From assembly GCA_030648295.1 (NCBI GenBank), contig JAUSID010000168.1, positions 1 through 64,000 on the forward strand: DNA of 64,000 bases. The letters run 5' to 3'. Numbering within the stretch: position 1 is the stretch's first letter; every line of letters begins with the position of its first letter. The notes beneath the pieces are model-generated. The model worked only from the letters and a program-made list of their open reading frames with translations, was not told where the DNA came from and made no database searches. The DNA comes from Opitutaceae bacterium. Lineage in GTDB: Bacteria; Verrucomicrobiota; Verrucomicrobiia; Opitutales; Opitutaceae. Positions 8,260-16,737 of the stretch are shown piece after piece. The translations under genes and the position numbers were made by a program.

Positions 8260-8516
8260 TTTTCGTCGGGCGCGATCTGCTCCGCGACCAAAGCGTCAAT
8301 TTCACCGCGGTGATCTTCGTAGTAGGCCAGACACTCGTAAACCTGCGCGCGCGTCACACCGGAGAAGCTACGGCACACGTCATCCACGCTGGAGCCGAGG
8401 ACGATCAGGGCGACGACATCGTGCACGCCGATGCGCGTGCGCTCGATGATGGTGCGTCCCGAACGCACACCGGGCAGGTTGACGAGATAGCGATAACTGG
8501 TCGATGGCATGGGCAT
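8256..8516 (-). CDS. DUF433 family protein, probable antitoxin
   Basis: An 86-residue protein with the DUF433 pattern: YRYLVNLPGVRSGRTIIERT, then TRIGVHDVVALIVLGSSVDDV and the helix GVTRAQVYECLAYYEDHRGEID. DUF433 is a small winged-helix or antitoxin-like fold usually encoded immediately before a DUF5615 protein, exactly as here with a 4-base GTGA overlap. I start at the ATG ending at 8516 (MPMPSTS); the ATG ending at 8510 is also possible. The long track ORF upstream (to 8777) is translation of a family E repeat and unrecognised sequence. The pair probably forms a toxin-antitoxin-like module; autoregulation is inferred, not seen. Confidence 0.75.
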   Translation of the reverse strand: MPMPSTSYRYLVNLPGVRSGRTIIERTRIGVHDVVALIVLGSSVDDVCRSFSGVTRAQVYECLAYYEDHRGEIDALVAEQIAPDEK

Positions 8517-8714
8517 AAGATGAGCGCGGAAGGCGGTGCCGGCAACGTCGGTTTTATCCCGCGGGTGGAAGCGCCGGTGCGCCTCCTTCAAGTCGGCGAT
8601 GGTGAGCCACCGGTAACGCTCGGTCGTGGCGATCAACTTGGGCCCCAAAATTGCCCAAGTGAAACCGTGGTCACCGTCTGGTTGATCGTTTCCATGTTCC
8701 CCAAGACGCCCTCT

Positions 8715-8748
8715 CCATTCGCGTGAATTGGCGTCCATTCGCGGTTGA
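8715..8748. repeat. Family E repeat (CATTCGCGTGAATTGGCGTCCATTCGCGG)
   Basis: ccattcgcgtgaattggcgt.. at 8715-8748 is the reverse complement of copies at 11146-11178 and 14810-14847. The core is GCGAATGGACGCGAAT or a close variant. The surrounding stretch 8517-8815 has no other recognisable gene. Confidence 0.75.
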
Positions 8749-8815
8749 AAGGAATTGCTCCGGCGGAGCCGTCGCACGCTTTGGATGACTCTGCAGTGAC
8801 TTCCGGCGCGCGCCG

Positions 8816-11053
8816 TTACTTCGCGCCCATTCGTGCCCGCACCCGCTCGAGATTCTCGCGCACACTTGGAAACTTCGGTTGGAGCCGCAAGACCTCCTCG
8901 TAATGTCGCGCCGCGTCGGCGAGCCGGCCGAGTTCGAACAGCGCGCTGCCGAGATTGTGGTGCACCTCGGCGTAATCGGGCCGCACCCGCAGGGCTGCCT
9001 CGTAGTGTTCCACTGCGTCCTGTTGGCGGCCCGACGCCGCGAGCGCATTCGCGAGATTGTAGTGCGCCGCGGCGTATCCCGGTTTCGTTTTCACCGCCGC
9101 CTCATAGTGCGCGATGGCCTCGGGGGCCCGGCGCAGTTCCAGCAGTACGTTCGCGAGGTTGAAATGAGCCTCGGCCATCACGGGGTCGAGTCGCAGCGCC
9201 GCTGCATACGCGCCCACCGCTTCATCTTGAAGCCCGGCGGCCGCGAGCGCGTTGGCGAGATGATAGCGGGTCATCGGCACGTCCGGCGCCAGCTCCGCTG
9301 CTCTTTCGAGATGCCCCACCGCCTCGGAGAACCGCCCCTCGGCGAGATACGCGTTGCCGATGTTGGCATGCGCATCGGCATATTGCGGCTGAAGCCGCAA
9401 CGCCGACGACAGGTGCGCGATGGCATCGTGGCGCCGGCCCTGGCGCAGCAGCAACTCGGCGAAGTGCTCGTGGCCAATCGAGAAATCGGGCTTGAGCTCA
9501 AGCGTCTGTTCGTAGCTCGCGCTCGCGGCGGTGATGTTGCCCGCGCGTTCGTGAGCCCCGGCGAGCATGAAATGCGCCAGCGGGTTCTTCGGCCGCTTCG
9601 CCACCGTGTCGGTCCACAGCGCGATGTCGCTGCGGTAATCGCGGTTGCGCCCGACGGTGAGCAGCACGAATGCGAAAGCGATGACGCCGGCGACCCATCC
9701 GAATGAGCGCGTCCGCACCCCGCCGATTCCGATGCGCGCCGCAGCGACGACGATCATCACGATCACCGCCGCGAGCGGCAGATACATCCGGTGTTCGACG
9801 ATCATCTGCGTTGTTCCCGGCGCGAGGCTGGTTGGCGCGAGGATGCCGAAGAACCACGCGCCCAAAAAGCCGGCGGCGGAGCGCCGCCACAACGCGAGGA
9901 CCGTGGCGGCGAGCAACCCGAGGACGACCGCGACTTGCACCGCGATTTCGCTGAACTCCTCGATCCAGAAGCTCCCGTATTCAAAAACCAATGGGTGCGG
10001 CCAGACTGACAGCCAGAGATAATGCCCGATCGCATTGAACTGCGTCAGCCAGTAATCCCACCAGCGGATCCCCACCCCGAATCCGACCGAGCCACCGCGG
10101 TTGCCGCCGGTCTGGGCGATGAGCCACGCCAGCAGCAGCCACGTGCCCGCGAGCACAACATGGAAAAACCACCGGCGCCGCCACGCCTCGCGAAACGTCC
10201 CCGCGAAAAAAGTCCGGTCGAAGAGCAGCACCATCAACGGCGCCGTCACCATCACTTCCTTCGTCGCCATGCCGAGCAGGCAGACGATCACTGCGAACGA
10301 ATACCAGACGAACGCCGGGGCGGGTGGCAGTCGAGGTGACGAGGCGGGAAAATTCGGCTCACGATCCGGTGAATGCCGCCGTGTCTCCAATGGCTGATCA
10401 TTGTCCGCATCTGCCAGCATCGTCTCGCTGTCATCGGGCACGCTCACTTCGCGCCGCAACGCAACGTGGGACCCGCTGCGCTCGACCGCACGAATGAAGC
10501 CATAGAACGTCAGCAGGTAGAACAGCCCCACGAGCGACTCGGCCCGCTGGACGACATAAGTCACCGACTCCGTCTGCAGCGGGTGCACCGTCCACAAAGT
10601 CGCGACGGTGAGCGCGAGCAAAAGCGGATTGCTGGGAGCGCGACCGCCCCCGGTCGCAACCGCCGGCGTGCGCTCGAGCATGACTGCGTTCCAAGCCAGT
10701 GTTCGCCGCACGATTCCGAAAAGCGTCAACCCCGCCAGGACGTGAATCAGGAGATTGCCGATGTGGTAACCATGGACGGCCGTGCCGCCGGCGGCGTAAT
10801 TGAACGCGAGCGAAAGATTGAGGATCGGCCGGCCCTGGGCGGTGACGTTTGTTGCCGGGCCCGCCAGGACGTTCGTCAGCGGCCAAAGCTTCCGAATGGC
10901 CGGATTCGTCACGATCGACGATGCGTCATCGAAGACGAACGGGGCGTCGAAGGTATTATGATACGCGACGATGGCCGCCACGATGATCGCCGCGACACAC
11001 CACCATGTCCGGTAAAAAGTCGGGGCGGGCGGCTCGGGACGAGGGACGGACAT
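8816..11053 (-). CDS. TMTC-like polytopic membrane protein with C-terminal TPR array
   Basis: A 745-residue protein. Residues 1-470 form a polytopic membrane domain with the motifs of the DUF1736/TMTC and GT-C mannosyltransferase-like families: FVFDDASSIVTNPAI after the first span, GRPILNLSLAFNYAAGG, HIGNLLIHVLAGLTLFGIV and VHPLQTESVTYVVQRAE. Residues ~490-740 hold seven tetratricopeptide repeats (for example AHFNLANVLLELRRAPEAIA and AEVHHNLGSALFELGRLADA). In eukaryotes TMTC proteins transfer O-mannose; in bacteria the role is unproven, but protein glycosylation is plausible. Two polar loops (around residues 130-141 and 219-245) are encoded by dispersed repeat sequence, as described separately. 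The gene stands alone, with family E repeats on both sides. Confidence 0.82.
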   Translation of the reverse strand: MSVPRPEPPAPTFYRTWWCVAAIIVAAIVAYHNTFDAPFVFDDASSIVTNPAIRKLWPLTNVLAGPATNVTAQGRPILNLSLAFNYAAGGTAVHGYHIGNLLIHVLAGLTLFGIVRRTLAWNAVMLERTPAVATGGGRAPSNPLLLALTVATLWTVHPLQTESVTYVVQRAESLVGLFYLLTFYGFIRAVERSGSHVALRREVSVPDDSETMLADADNDQPLETRRHSPDREPNFPASSPRLPPAPAFVWYSFAVIVCLLGMATKEVMVTAPLMVLLFDRTFFAGTFREAWRRRWFFHVVLAGTWLLLAWLIAQTGGNRGGSVGFGVGIRWWDYWLTQFNAIGHYLWLSVWPHPLVFEYGSFWIEEFSEIAVQVAVVLGLLAATVLALWRRSAAGFLGAWFFGILAPTSLAPGTTQMIVEHRMYLPLAAVIVMIVVAAARIGIGGVRTRSFGWVAGVIAFAFVLLTVGRNRDYRSDIALWTDTVAKRPKNPLAHFMLAGAHERAGNITAASASYEQTLELKPDFSIGHEHFAELLLRQGRRHDAIAHLSSALRLQPQYADAHANIGNAYLAEGRFSEAVGHLERAAELAPDVPMTRYHLANALAAAGLQDEAVGAYAAALRLDPVMAEAHFNLANVLLELRRAPEAIAHYEAAVKTKPGYAAAHYNLANALAASGRQQDAVEHYEAALRVRPDYAEVHHNLGSALFELGRLADAARHYEEVLRLQPKFPSVRENLERVRARMGAK
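10319..10395. repeat. B- and F-like repeat sequence inside a coding region
   Basis: gtggcagtcgaggtgacgag.. resembles the arm of family B, and gccgccgtgtctccaatgg resembles the family F arm gcgccgcgtctccaatga. Both lie in frame within the TMTC-like gene and encode a polar loop (LETRRHSPDREPNFPASSPR) between membrane spans. Confidence 0.5.
10631..10664. repeat. A-like repeat sequence inside a coding region
   Basis: gctgggagcgcgaccgcccc.. has the layout of a family A arm (CTGGGAGCGCG followed by a short GC palindrome and GCAACC). It is in frame in the TMTC-like gene and encodes AVATGGGRAPSN, an insertion between two membrane spans. Confidence 0.5.
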
Positions 11054-11145
11054 GTCAGGTGGTGAAGCAGATCAGGAACGCGGCTTGGGGAGCAAGCCGC
11101 ACCACGTCGACGACATTTCGACGAAGCAATGTCAATACAGCGAGA

Positions 11146-11178
11146 AACCACCAATGGACGCGAATGAACGCAAATTCA
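11146..11178. repeat. Family E repeat
   Basis: aaaccaccaatggacgcgaa.. at 11146-11178 is the plus-orientation copy of family E, in the 192-base gap between the TMTC-like gene and the TIM-barrel gene. The rest of the gap contains nothing recognisable. Confidence 0.75.
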
Positions 11179-11245
11179 GGCAGCCAACAAAACCTGCGCA
11201 GACCTCCAGCTCGCGCCGGTTCAGCGTCCTGAGATGGGTTGAGAA

Positions 11246-13318
11246 TTACCGGACCGCCACGGTGCCGACGCCATGGATTGCCGGGTAGTCGGTACCCAGT
11301 TTCTGGATGCGAACGGTGACCGTCTCCGCATCACGCCGTGATGCCTTGCTTGGCAGTTCGCAGCGGAATTCGCCGCGCTCGTCGACGCGGGCGGTCCGGC
11401 TCACCCCGTCAATCGCAAGCCGAAATTCGCGGCCGGTTCCCGCGTCACCCTCAATTACGAGTTGCGCGCCCGCGCCCGCCGGCACGGCGAGAGACATCTC
11501 GATGAATCCGTTGGGAAACACGCGATTCCCGGCCAACCGGGCCGGCCGGCCGCCGATCAACCCCGAGTGGCTGGCATGCATATACCGGGCGACGCGGACG
11601 TCGTCCAAAAACCCACCACACACGACAAAGTCCGCGATACCGGGCCGGGCGCGCCAGCGAGCGCGTTCCCGATATTCCGCTTCAAATTCCGGAACCAGCA
11701 GTCGAAGGTGTTCGAGGATCGGCGCGATATACGCGCTCGCGATGCTGTCGTCCAAGGGCTCGGCGGCACCATACTCGTGGCCGCCGCCTGCGTTTTTCAC
11801 GCCCTCGCCCGGAGCCGGTGTCGTGGGCGCGGTGGGCGCAAGTTCGTGCCGCGCGCCTGCGATCGCGGCATCGAGCGACGGATGGTCCGCGCTCCCCTGC
11901 TCCATGTCTTCGAAATAGGCGCCCACAGTGAGGCACCAGTGGCGAATGGCCCGCGTGACGATCGGCGCGTCCCGCCATGCTGCTTCCGCCACCCGATACT
12001 CTGTCTCCGGCAATCGGTCGCGGAACTGGCGAATCGCACGCAGTCCTTCATCGGCGAGTGCCACCGCTCTTTCCTTTTCGCGCAGCAGAGCCTCGCGGGT
12101 TGGCGTCTTACGATCGCCAAGAATTCCCCACATGCCCTGATGATGCGCGAGAGTTTGGCCGGGCTGGAATAGCGACAGGATGCCGCACGCCTTAATCCAT
12201 CTCAGCTCCGGCTGAATCGGAAACGCGTGGAAAATCACATGGCCGTCGATGAAATGCGTCGCCTTCACCATCTCGAGCCCACGCTGCATGAGCGCGACCA
12301 TCTGATCCCGGCACTGCCGCCAGTATGCCGATGCCCACTCGGCCCACACCTCGTCGGCAGTGACGCCGGGTTCCAGGATTGCGCGGTCAAACGCCAGGAG
12401 ATTGATCGCCTGCGTCGACGTGAAGGTGGGATGGCCAATCCGATCGACGCGGATCACATGACGTGCGACTCCCTGCGCCCGCGCATAGGCGACCGACTCA
12501 ATCACACGGGCGGGATCCGGAGCCGGCAGGAACCCGGCGCCCAGGAACTCACCGATGGAATCATATTCGGCCGAAACCGCGCTGCTCCCCGTTTTTCGCA
12601 GATACGGATTGAATTGGAGGAATGGGCTGAAGTCATAGGGCGTGATCTTGGTTTCGATCTCGAACGGATATTCAGCCGGCACCTCCGCCGCACCCGCCAG
12701 GATGTCCTCGTAGTCCTGCGCGATGGAGCCGAAGCTGCGCAGGACGAAACGCTTTCCCCGGCGATGCAGCTCCGCCGCGAATGTCCCGACCACGTGCTTC
12801 ACGACCTCACGCGGCGGGTAGCGGCGCGGGTCCGAATTGTGGATGACCGAGTAATCCGACTCCGTGAGCGTCAGGACCAGCCCGTCCATCTCCGGAACGT
12901 TTTCGAAAAACTCCCGGATCTTCGCCTGCACCAGTCGCTGATAGGTCGCGCCGAGCAGATCGAACTCACCGTTTTCATCCAGGAGCCCGGGAATGTTTTC
13001 CACCACCCGTCGCGGCACCATTACCTCGCGGTGCCAGTAATACACCGGCCGGCCCGACGCATGCGCGAGCGACACGATCTCGCGCAGCAAGGTCACGTTC
13101 TGCTGGATCCGGGACGTGTCCAGCGCAGCGGAGGCCGCTGGATAGTCGCGAAACCAAATCGCGCCATCGAGTCCGCCAAGTGACGAGTGCACTTCGCCGC
13201 AGATTTCGAAACTGTCGACGTGGTAACGCCCGGCGTGCGCGATGACCTCGCGCATGTATCCAGGATCCGGCTTCACCGGATGCATGATCGACCACGTGAT
13301 TTCGGGGCGGGCTTTCAT
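11246..13318 (-). CDS. Unclassified TIM-barrel glycosidase-like protein
   Basis: A 690-residue protein without an obvious signal peptide. The start MKARPEITWSIMHP (ATG ending at 13318) is preferred: the extra 45 residues of the track ORF are encoded by a family D repeat and include LPRQARDPELAERVAHE, typical repeat translation. The middle part has beta-strand/loop patterns of a TIM barrel with acidic residues at strand ends (DSFEICGEVHSS, MDGLVLTLTESD, HVIRVDRIGHPTF) and an aromatic-rich segment WAEWASAYWRQ. The layout resembles GH67-type alpha-glucuronidases and DUF4838 proteins, but I cannot place it in a named GH family. A small beta-domain ends the protein. It is the last gene of the minus-strand locus after the (alpha/alpha)6 glycosidase, so a role in oligosaccharide breakdown is likely. 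Confidence 0.6.
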   Translation of the reverse strand: MKARPEITWSIMHPVKPDPGYMREVIAHAGRYHVDSFEICGEVHSSLGGLDGAIWFRDYPAASAALDTSRIQQNVTLLREIVSLAHASGRPVYYWHREVMVPRRVVENIPGLLDENGEFDLLGATYQRLVQAKIREFFENVPEMDGLVLTLTESDYSVIHNSDPRRYPPREVVKHVVGTFAAELHRRGKRFVLRSFGSIAQDYEDILAGAAEVPAEYPFEIETKITPYDFSPFLQFNPYLRKTGSSAVSAEYDSIGEFLGAGFLPAPDPARVIESVAYARAQGVARHVIRVDRIGHPTFTSTQAINLLAFDRAILEPGVTADEVWAEWASAYWRQCRDQMVALMQRGLEMVKATHFIDGHVIFHAFPIQPELRWIKACGILSLFQPGQTLAHHQGMWGILGDRKTPTREALLREKERAVALADEGLRAIRQFRDRLPETEYRVAEAAWRDAPIVTRAIRHWCLTVGAYFEDMEQGSADHPSLDAAIAGARHELAPTAPTTPAPGEGVKNAGGGHEYGAAEPLDDSIASAYIAPILEHLRLLVPEFEAEYRERARWRARPGIADFVVCGGFLDDVRVARYMHASHSGLIGGRPARLAGNRVFPNGFIEMSLAVPAGAGAQLVIEGDAGTGREFRLAIDGVSRTARVDERGEFRCELPSKASRRDAETVTVRIQKLGTDYPAIHGVGTVAVR

Positions 13319-13449
13319 CCCGAGTGGCACGGCCGTCCCGGCCGTGATGGAAAGTTCGAAATGCTTTTCATGGGCGACCCGTTCGGCAAGCTCAGGGTCC
13401 CGAGCCTGTCGAGGGAGACGCCCATGCCGCGGCAAGCACGGGCGTGGGT
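13319..13449. repeat. Family D repeat with a 46-bp block identical to one at 29.8 kb
   Basis: The entire gap between two glycosidase genes is repeat: gtggcacggccgtcccggcc, then a 46-base block (13378-13423, containing ggcaagctcagggtcccgag) that is a perfect reverse complement of 29786-29831, then gcaagcacgggcgtgg. It abuts both neighbouring coding regions: it starts at the start codon of the downstream gene and ends at the stop of the upstream one. Confidence 0.9.
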
Positions 13450-14772
13450 TCACGGCCGTGGAGTGGCGCCCGTTCGGCGCCAGAAATCGGCCATGGCGAA
13501 GAGCGGATTATGCCCGAGGTAATCCGTGCAGGGCTCATTCCGCGCGGTGGGCTTCCGCTTGAGCAACTTCTGCTCGCCGAGGAGCGGATGATAAAATTCC
13601 CAGATCGCACCGGTGCGTTCGAACTGCACCGCCGTCGCGTCCAGCGCCTTTTCCAGGAGCTGGTGCGCGGCGTCGGCACGCCCGTAACGCTCGCAGCCGC
13701 GCGCGGCCCAATACGTCATGCAGTTCCACGCCGGGCCGCGCCACATCCGCAGCTCGAACTTTGGATCCGAAACGCCGACGGTCGCGATCGGGTGCGGCGT
13801 GAAGAACTCCTTCGGGTTGAGCAGGTGTTCGTCGATCACGCGTTTCGCCTGCTCCGGCGTGGCGGCGCCGACGACGACCGGCCACATGCCTTCGAACGCC
13901 AGGTGGCGGCGCGCCGGTTCGCGCACGAGCCACTGATCATAAAAGAATCCCGTCTGGGGATCCCAGAGTTCCTCGCGGATGAATCGGCCGAGCGACGCCA
14001 CCTTGCGCTCCCATTCGCCCGCGGGTTCGCCGAGCTGCCGGCTCCAGCGCGTGGCGTGATCATATAACAGATACAGATGCGAACAGGCGTCGACCGCGGC
14101 CGCGGTGGCCGGCGGACGAAACGCGTAGCGGATGCCCTCGTCCATCCCGCTCTCCCAGGTGTCTTCCTTTTGATCCAAATAGTAAAAGCCGCCGCCCGGC
14201 ACCGACCGCTTCGCCTCGAACCATCCGATCTGCCGGCGCAGCGCGGCGAGGCACTCGCGCCGGAAAGCTTCATCGTGCGTGAGCTCGAGGTAGGCTTCCG
14301 CGGAAACGACCCAGATCGGAGGAAAGCCCTTGAAATTTTTCCAGCTCGCCTTGCCGGCATCGTTGAACAGCACGATGCCCGGGATCAGCCCGTCCGGCTG
14401 CTGCCCCGCGAGCTCGTTGCGGATCTGGTTCCGCACGTGCACCGGCCGCGCGCGCACCGTGTCGAGCCGCTCGTGGGTGAGATCGATGTGCCCAAAGACG
14501 CGACCGTCCTGATAGCCCGGACCGATGGTCTGGTACGGATATTTGAAGTGCGCCAACGCGGGCAGGATGCTACGGCCGTGCAGTTCGGCGAGGTTGAGCA
14601 GCATCGGCCGCCACGCGGGCTTCACCGGCAGCGCCGCCTCCTGCACCAAGGCGTCGCGCAGCGCGCCGCCTTCCTTCGTCGGGAATTCACCCGCCAATGA
14701 AACGCCGTCGATCGCGAGCGTCGCGATGAACAGAGAAGCCGTGCGTGGCAGATTATTAGGCGCGCCGAACAT
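13450..14772 (-). CDS. (alpha/alpha)6-barrel glycoside hydrolase, MGH1/GH63/trehalase-like
   Basis: A 440-residue protein with the signatures of the trehalase/GH63/mannosylglycerate-hydrolase-like superfamily: GKASWKNFKGFPPIWVVSAE, KEDTWESGMDEGIRY (the general-acid region with the conserved Asp), WRGPAWNCMTYWAARGCERYG and GAIWEFYHPLLGEQ (general-base region). It should invert alpha-glycosidic bonds of a small oligosaccharide. Whether it is exported is unclear; a weakly hydrophobic N-terminus (TASLFIATLAIDGVSLAG) could be a poor signal peptide. The ATG ending at 14772 is chosen over the one at 14805, which lies next to a family E repeat. The gene follows the PL10-like lyase in the minus-strand locus, with repeats between. 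Confidence 0.75.
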   Translation of the reverse strand: MFGAPNNLPRTASLFIATLAIDGVSLAGEFPTKEGGALRDALVQEAALPVKPAWRPMLLNLAELHGRSILPALAHFKYPYQTIGPGYQDGRVFGHIDLTHERLDTVRARPVHVRNQIRNELAGQQPDGLIPGIVLFNDAGKASWKNFKGFPPIWVVSAEAYLELTHDEAFRRECLAALRRQIGWFEAKRSVPGGGFYYLDQKEDTWESGMDEGIRYAFRPPATAAAVDACSHLYLLYDHATRWSRQLGEPAGEWERKVASLGRFIREELWDPQTGFFYDQWLVREPARRHLAFEGMWPVVVGAATPEQAKRVIDEHLLNPKEFFTPHPIATVGVSDPKFELRMWRGPAWNCMTYWAARGCERYGRADAAHQLLEKALDATAVQFERTGAIWEFYHPLLGEQKLLKRKPTARNEPCTDYLGHNPLFAMADFWRRTGATPRP

Positions 14773-14809
14773 GTTGGGGATGCCTCCGGGTCTGAGTTGG
14801 ATCAATCAA

Positions 14810-14847
14810 TTCAACCGCGAATGGACACGAATGCACGCGAATGAGAA
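14810..14847. repeat. Family E repeat
   Basis: ttcaaccgcgaatggacacg.. at 14810-14847 is a third copy of family E, directly upstream of the (alpha/alpha)6 glycosidase gene. The whole gene-free stretch 14773-15125 consists of this copy, the family C array and about 70 bases with no visible signal. Confidence 0.8.
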
Positions 14848-14895
14848 AGCGGTCGGCGAACCGTCGCGCTCGCGGACGGATTAGCCGTTCTCCGC

Positions 14896-15054
14896 GTAGC
14901 GGAACGCGTGAGCGTTTCGTCCGGAGGGAGTAACGAAATCCGCTCGGTTCTTCGGCGAAAGCCTCACGGCTTCCGCTACCCTCCGGATCGTCGTTCCCGT
15001 AGCGGAACGCGTGAGCGTTTCGCCGAACCACGACACGCTCACGCGTTCCGCTAC
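14896..15054. repeat. Family C repeat array (four arms)
   Basis: Four arms alternate in orientation: gtagcggaacgcgtgagcgt.. at 14896-14919, cggcgaaagcctcacggctt.. at 14953-14979, gtagcggaacgcgtgagcgt.. again at 14999-15024 and cacgctcacgcgttccgctac at 15034-15054. They can form two hairpins or one long one. The track ORF 14756-15097 on the minus strand is merely their translation. Confidence 0.88.
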
Positions 15055-15125
15055 CGGCAGGAGAAATTACCATCAAAGTGTCCATGATACGCTCCAACGC
15101 CGGGCGAGATTTCTCCCGCCGCAGC

Positions 15126-16715
15126 TCATTTCCCCGCGGCGATATAATCGCTCAGGATTTGGAAGTTGTAATTGAAGACATTGCTCGCGAGGTAGCGGAA
15201 ACCCTTCTGGAACTTCGGCTGGCCGACGAGCCGGTTGGCGCCGTCGTGCACCGTCACCCAGCGACCTTCGCCGTCGAGCTCCTTCAGGATCCGCCGCACC
15301 TCGGGCTCGAGCTCCGCGCGCGGCCGTGCCGCCGCCGGATCATCCACCCCAACCGTGAACATCTTGCCCTCGGGCGTGAATCGCTGCGTGACCCGGGCGG
15401 AGGGTCGCGGGCTCTGTTGCAGCGCCTCGAACTGCCGGCTCAGCTCATCGAGGTGCTGCGGCTGCTTCCAGCCATAGTGCGACGGCAGGTTCTTGTCACT
15501 GTAACTAAAGTCGTAATACCCGGGTGCGCTCGAGTTGCCGCTGACGCCGGGCTTGCGGGTCATGTAGAGCGCACGGTTCGTCTCCAGCTCGCGGAACCGC
15601 GGCATCCGCCCGTCGGGCAGCACGCAGGTCTTCAGGTAGGCGAGCGCACGCGGAATCGGCGCGAGATACTTTTTGTCGCCGGTGACGAGGTAGACCTTCA
15701 TCAGCGTCTCAATCGCGTCCTCCGACTCGAGACCGCAGATGGCCGGCGGCTCGAATTTCCGCGCCCAGGTGGGCTGCATCTCGAAATTATATTGCTGGCA
15801 CCACGCCGGCTGAGGGTCGGGCATCTGCGCGAGGATGAGAAAGTCGCCCAGTTTCGTCAGCGCCGCCCGGTAGCGCGCGTCACCGTAAGCGTCGATCACG
15901 GTCATCAGCGTGTCGGACACGGTGCCGGCGAGCCCGTCGTTCAACGTGTAATATCGGTAGTACGGCTCGTGCGGCCAGAGCCGCGGCCACTCCTTGGGGT
16001 AGCTTGCCTTGAGAATCGGATGCGGAGCGACCGGCTCCGCCCAGCCTTGCGGGAACGCCCCGATCGGAAACTGCGCCTTCAACAGCGAGCCGAGCGCATA
16101 CTCCGCCGCGCCGTGCACCACCGGGTCCTTGAACTGCAACGCGCGATCGAGCCGCGCCAGGAACTGGATCGAGGACTGCGTCTGGTTGTCGTCGAGCGAG
16201 GAATGATTGGGGCCATCCTTCCGGCCCCTGCCGTTGCGATAGCGGCCCGCGTGGGTTCCCCTCGGGTTGAAATCGATGCGCTGGCTCCAACCGCCCGACT
16301 CCAGCTGTCCGTGAATGAGCGCGCGTCCCGTCTCCTGAGCAGCCTCCAGGAAGAACCGGTCGCCGGTCGCGGCGAAGGCGTCGAGATACGCGCAGCCAAC
16401 GGCCGGCGTCCCCGGCGGCTCGGTGAAGATCTGATCGGGCGTCGCCTCACCCTCGCCCCAGCGCTGCTTCAGATCGGCGGAAACGTAATAGACATAGCCG
16501 CCGCGCGACGCTGCGTGCGTACGGAAAAACGTCGCCGCGCGTTTCAAGCCCGCGGCCGCTTCGGCGCGCAGCGCGGAGTCGGCCGGCGCGCCCCAACCGA
16601 TGTTCGCGGGCGATGCCGCAACTGCCGCAAACGCCATTGCGAATGATGCCATCAGGGAACGACGCGCGCGCGGCGGCGGCGGCGCGGCGGGTTGGGCAAA
16701 GGAGCAGGATTTCAT
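15126..16715 (-). CDS. Secreted PL10-type pectate (polyuronate) lyase-like protein
   Basis: A 529-residue protein with an Ala-rich signal sequence (RRSLMASFAMAFAAVAASPA). The mature part is a mostly helical toroid of the PL10 type. AWCQQYNFEMQPTWARKFEP followed by PAICGLESEDAI matches the hallmark PL10 block ('AWC.QHD..T..P..AR.YE.PS.SG.ES'), and SSLDDNQTQSSIQFLARL aligns with the 'DNGATTTQ' region that holds the Ca/substrate-binding Asp. It should cleave alpha-1,4-polyuronate by beta-elimination outside the cytoplasm, though the replaced residues in the DNGAT block leave the exact substrate open. It lies downstream of the two DUF4838 genes, separated from them by family B repeats, and upstream of the (alpha/alpha)6 glycosidase. 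Confidence 0.78.
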   Translation of the reverse strand: MKSCSFAQPAAPPPPRARRSLMASFAMAFAAVAASPANIGWGAPADSALRAEAAAGLKRAATFFRTHAASRGGYVYYVSADLKQRWGEGEATPDQIFTEPPGTPAVGCAYLDAFAATGDRFFLEAAQETGRALIHGQLESGGWSQRIDFNPRGTHAGRYRNGRGRKDGPNHSSLDDNQTQSSIQFLARLDRALQFKDPVVHGAAEYALGSLLKAQFPIGAFPQGWAEPVAPHPILKASYPKEWPRLWPHEPYYRYYTLNDGLAGTVSDTLMTVIDAYGDARYRAALTKLGDFLILAQMPDPQPAWCQQYNFEMQPTWARKFEPPAICGLESEDAIETLMKVYLVTGDKKYLAPIPRALAYLKTCVLPDGRMPRFRELETNRALYMTRKPGVSGNSSAPGYYDFSYSDKNLPSHYGWKQPQHLDELSRQFEALQQSPRPSARVTQRFTPEGKMFTVGVDDPAAARPRAELEPEVRRILKELDGEGRWVTVHDGANRLVGQPKFQKGFRYLASNVFNYNFQILSDYIAAGK

Positions 16716-16737
16716 AAGAGCTTGAAAAGAGTGTTGG

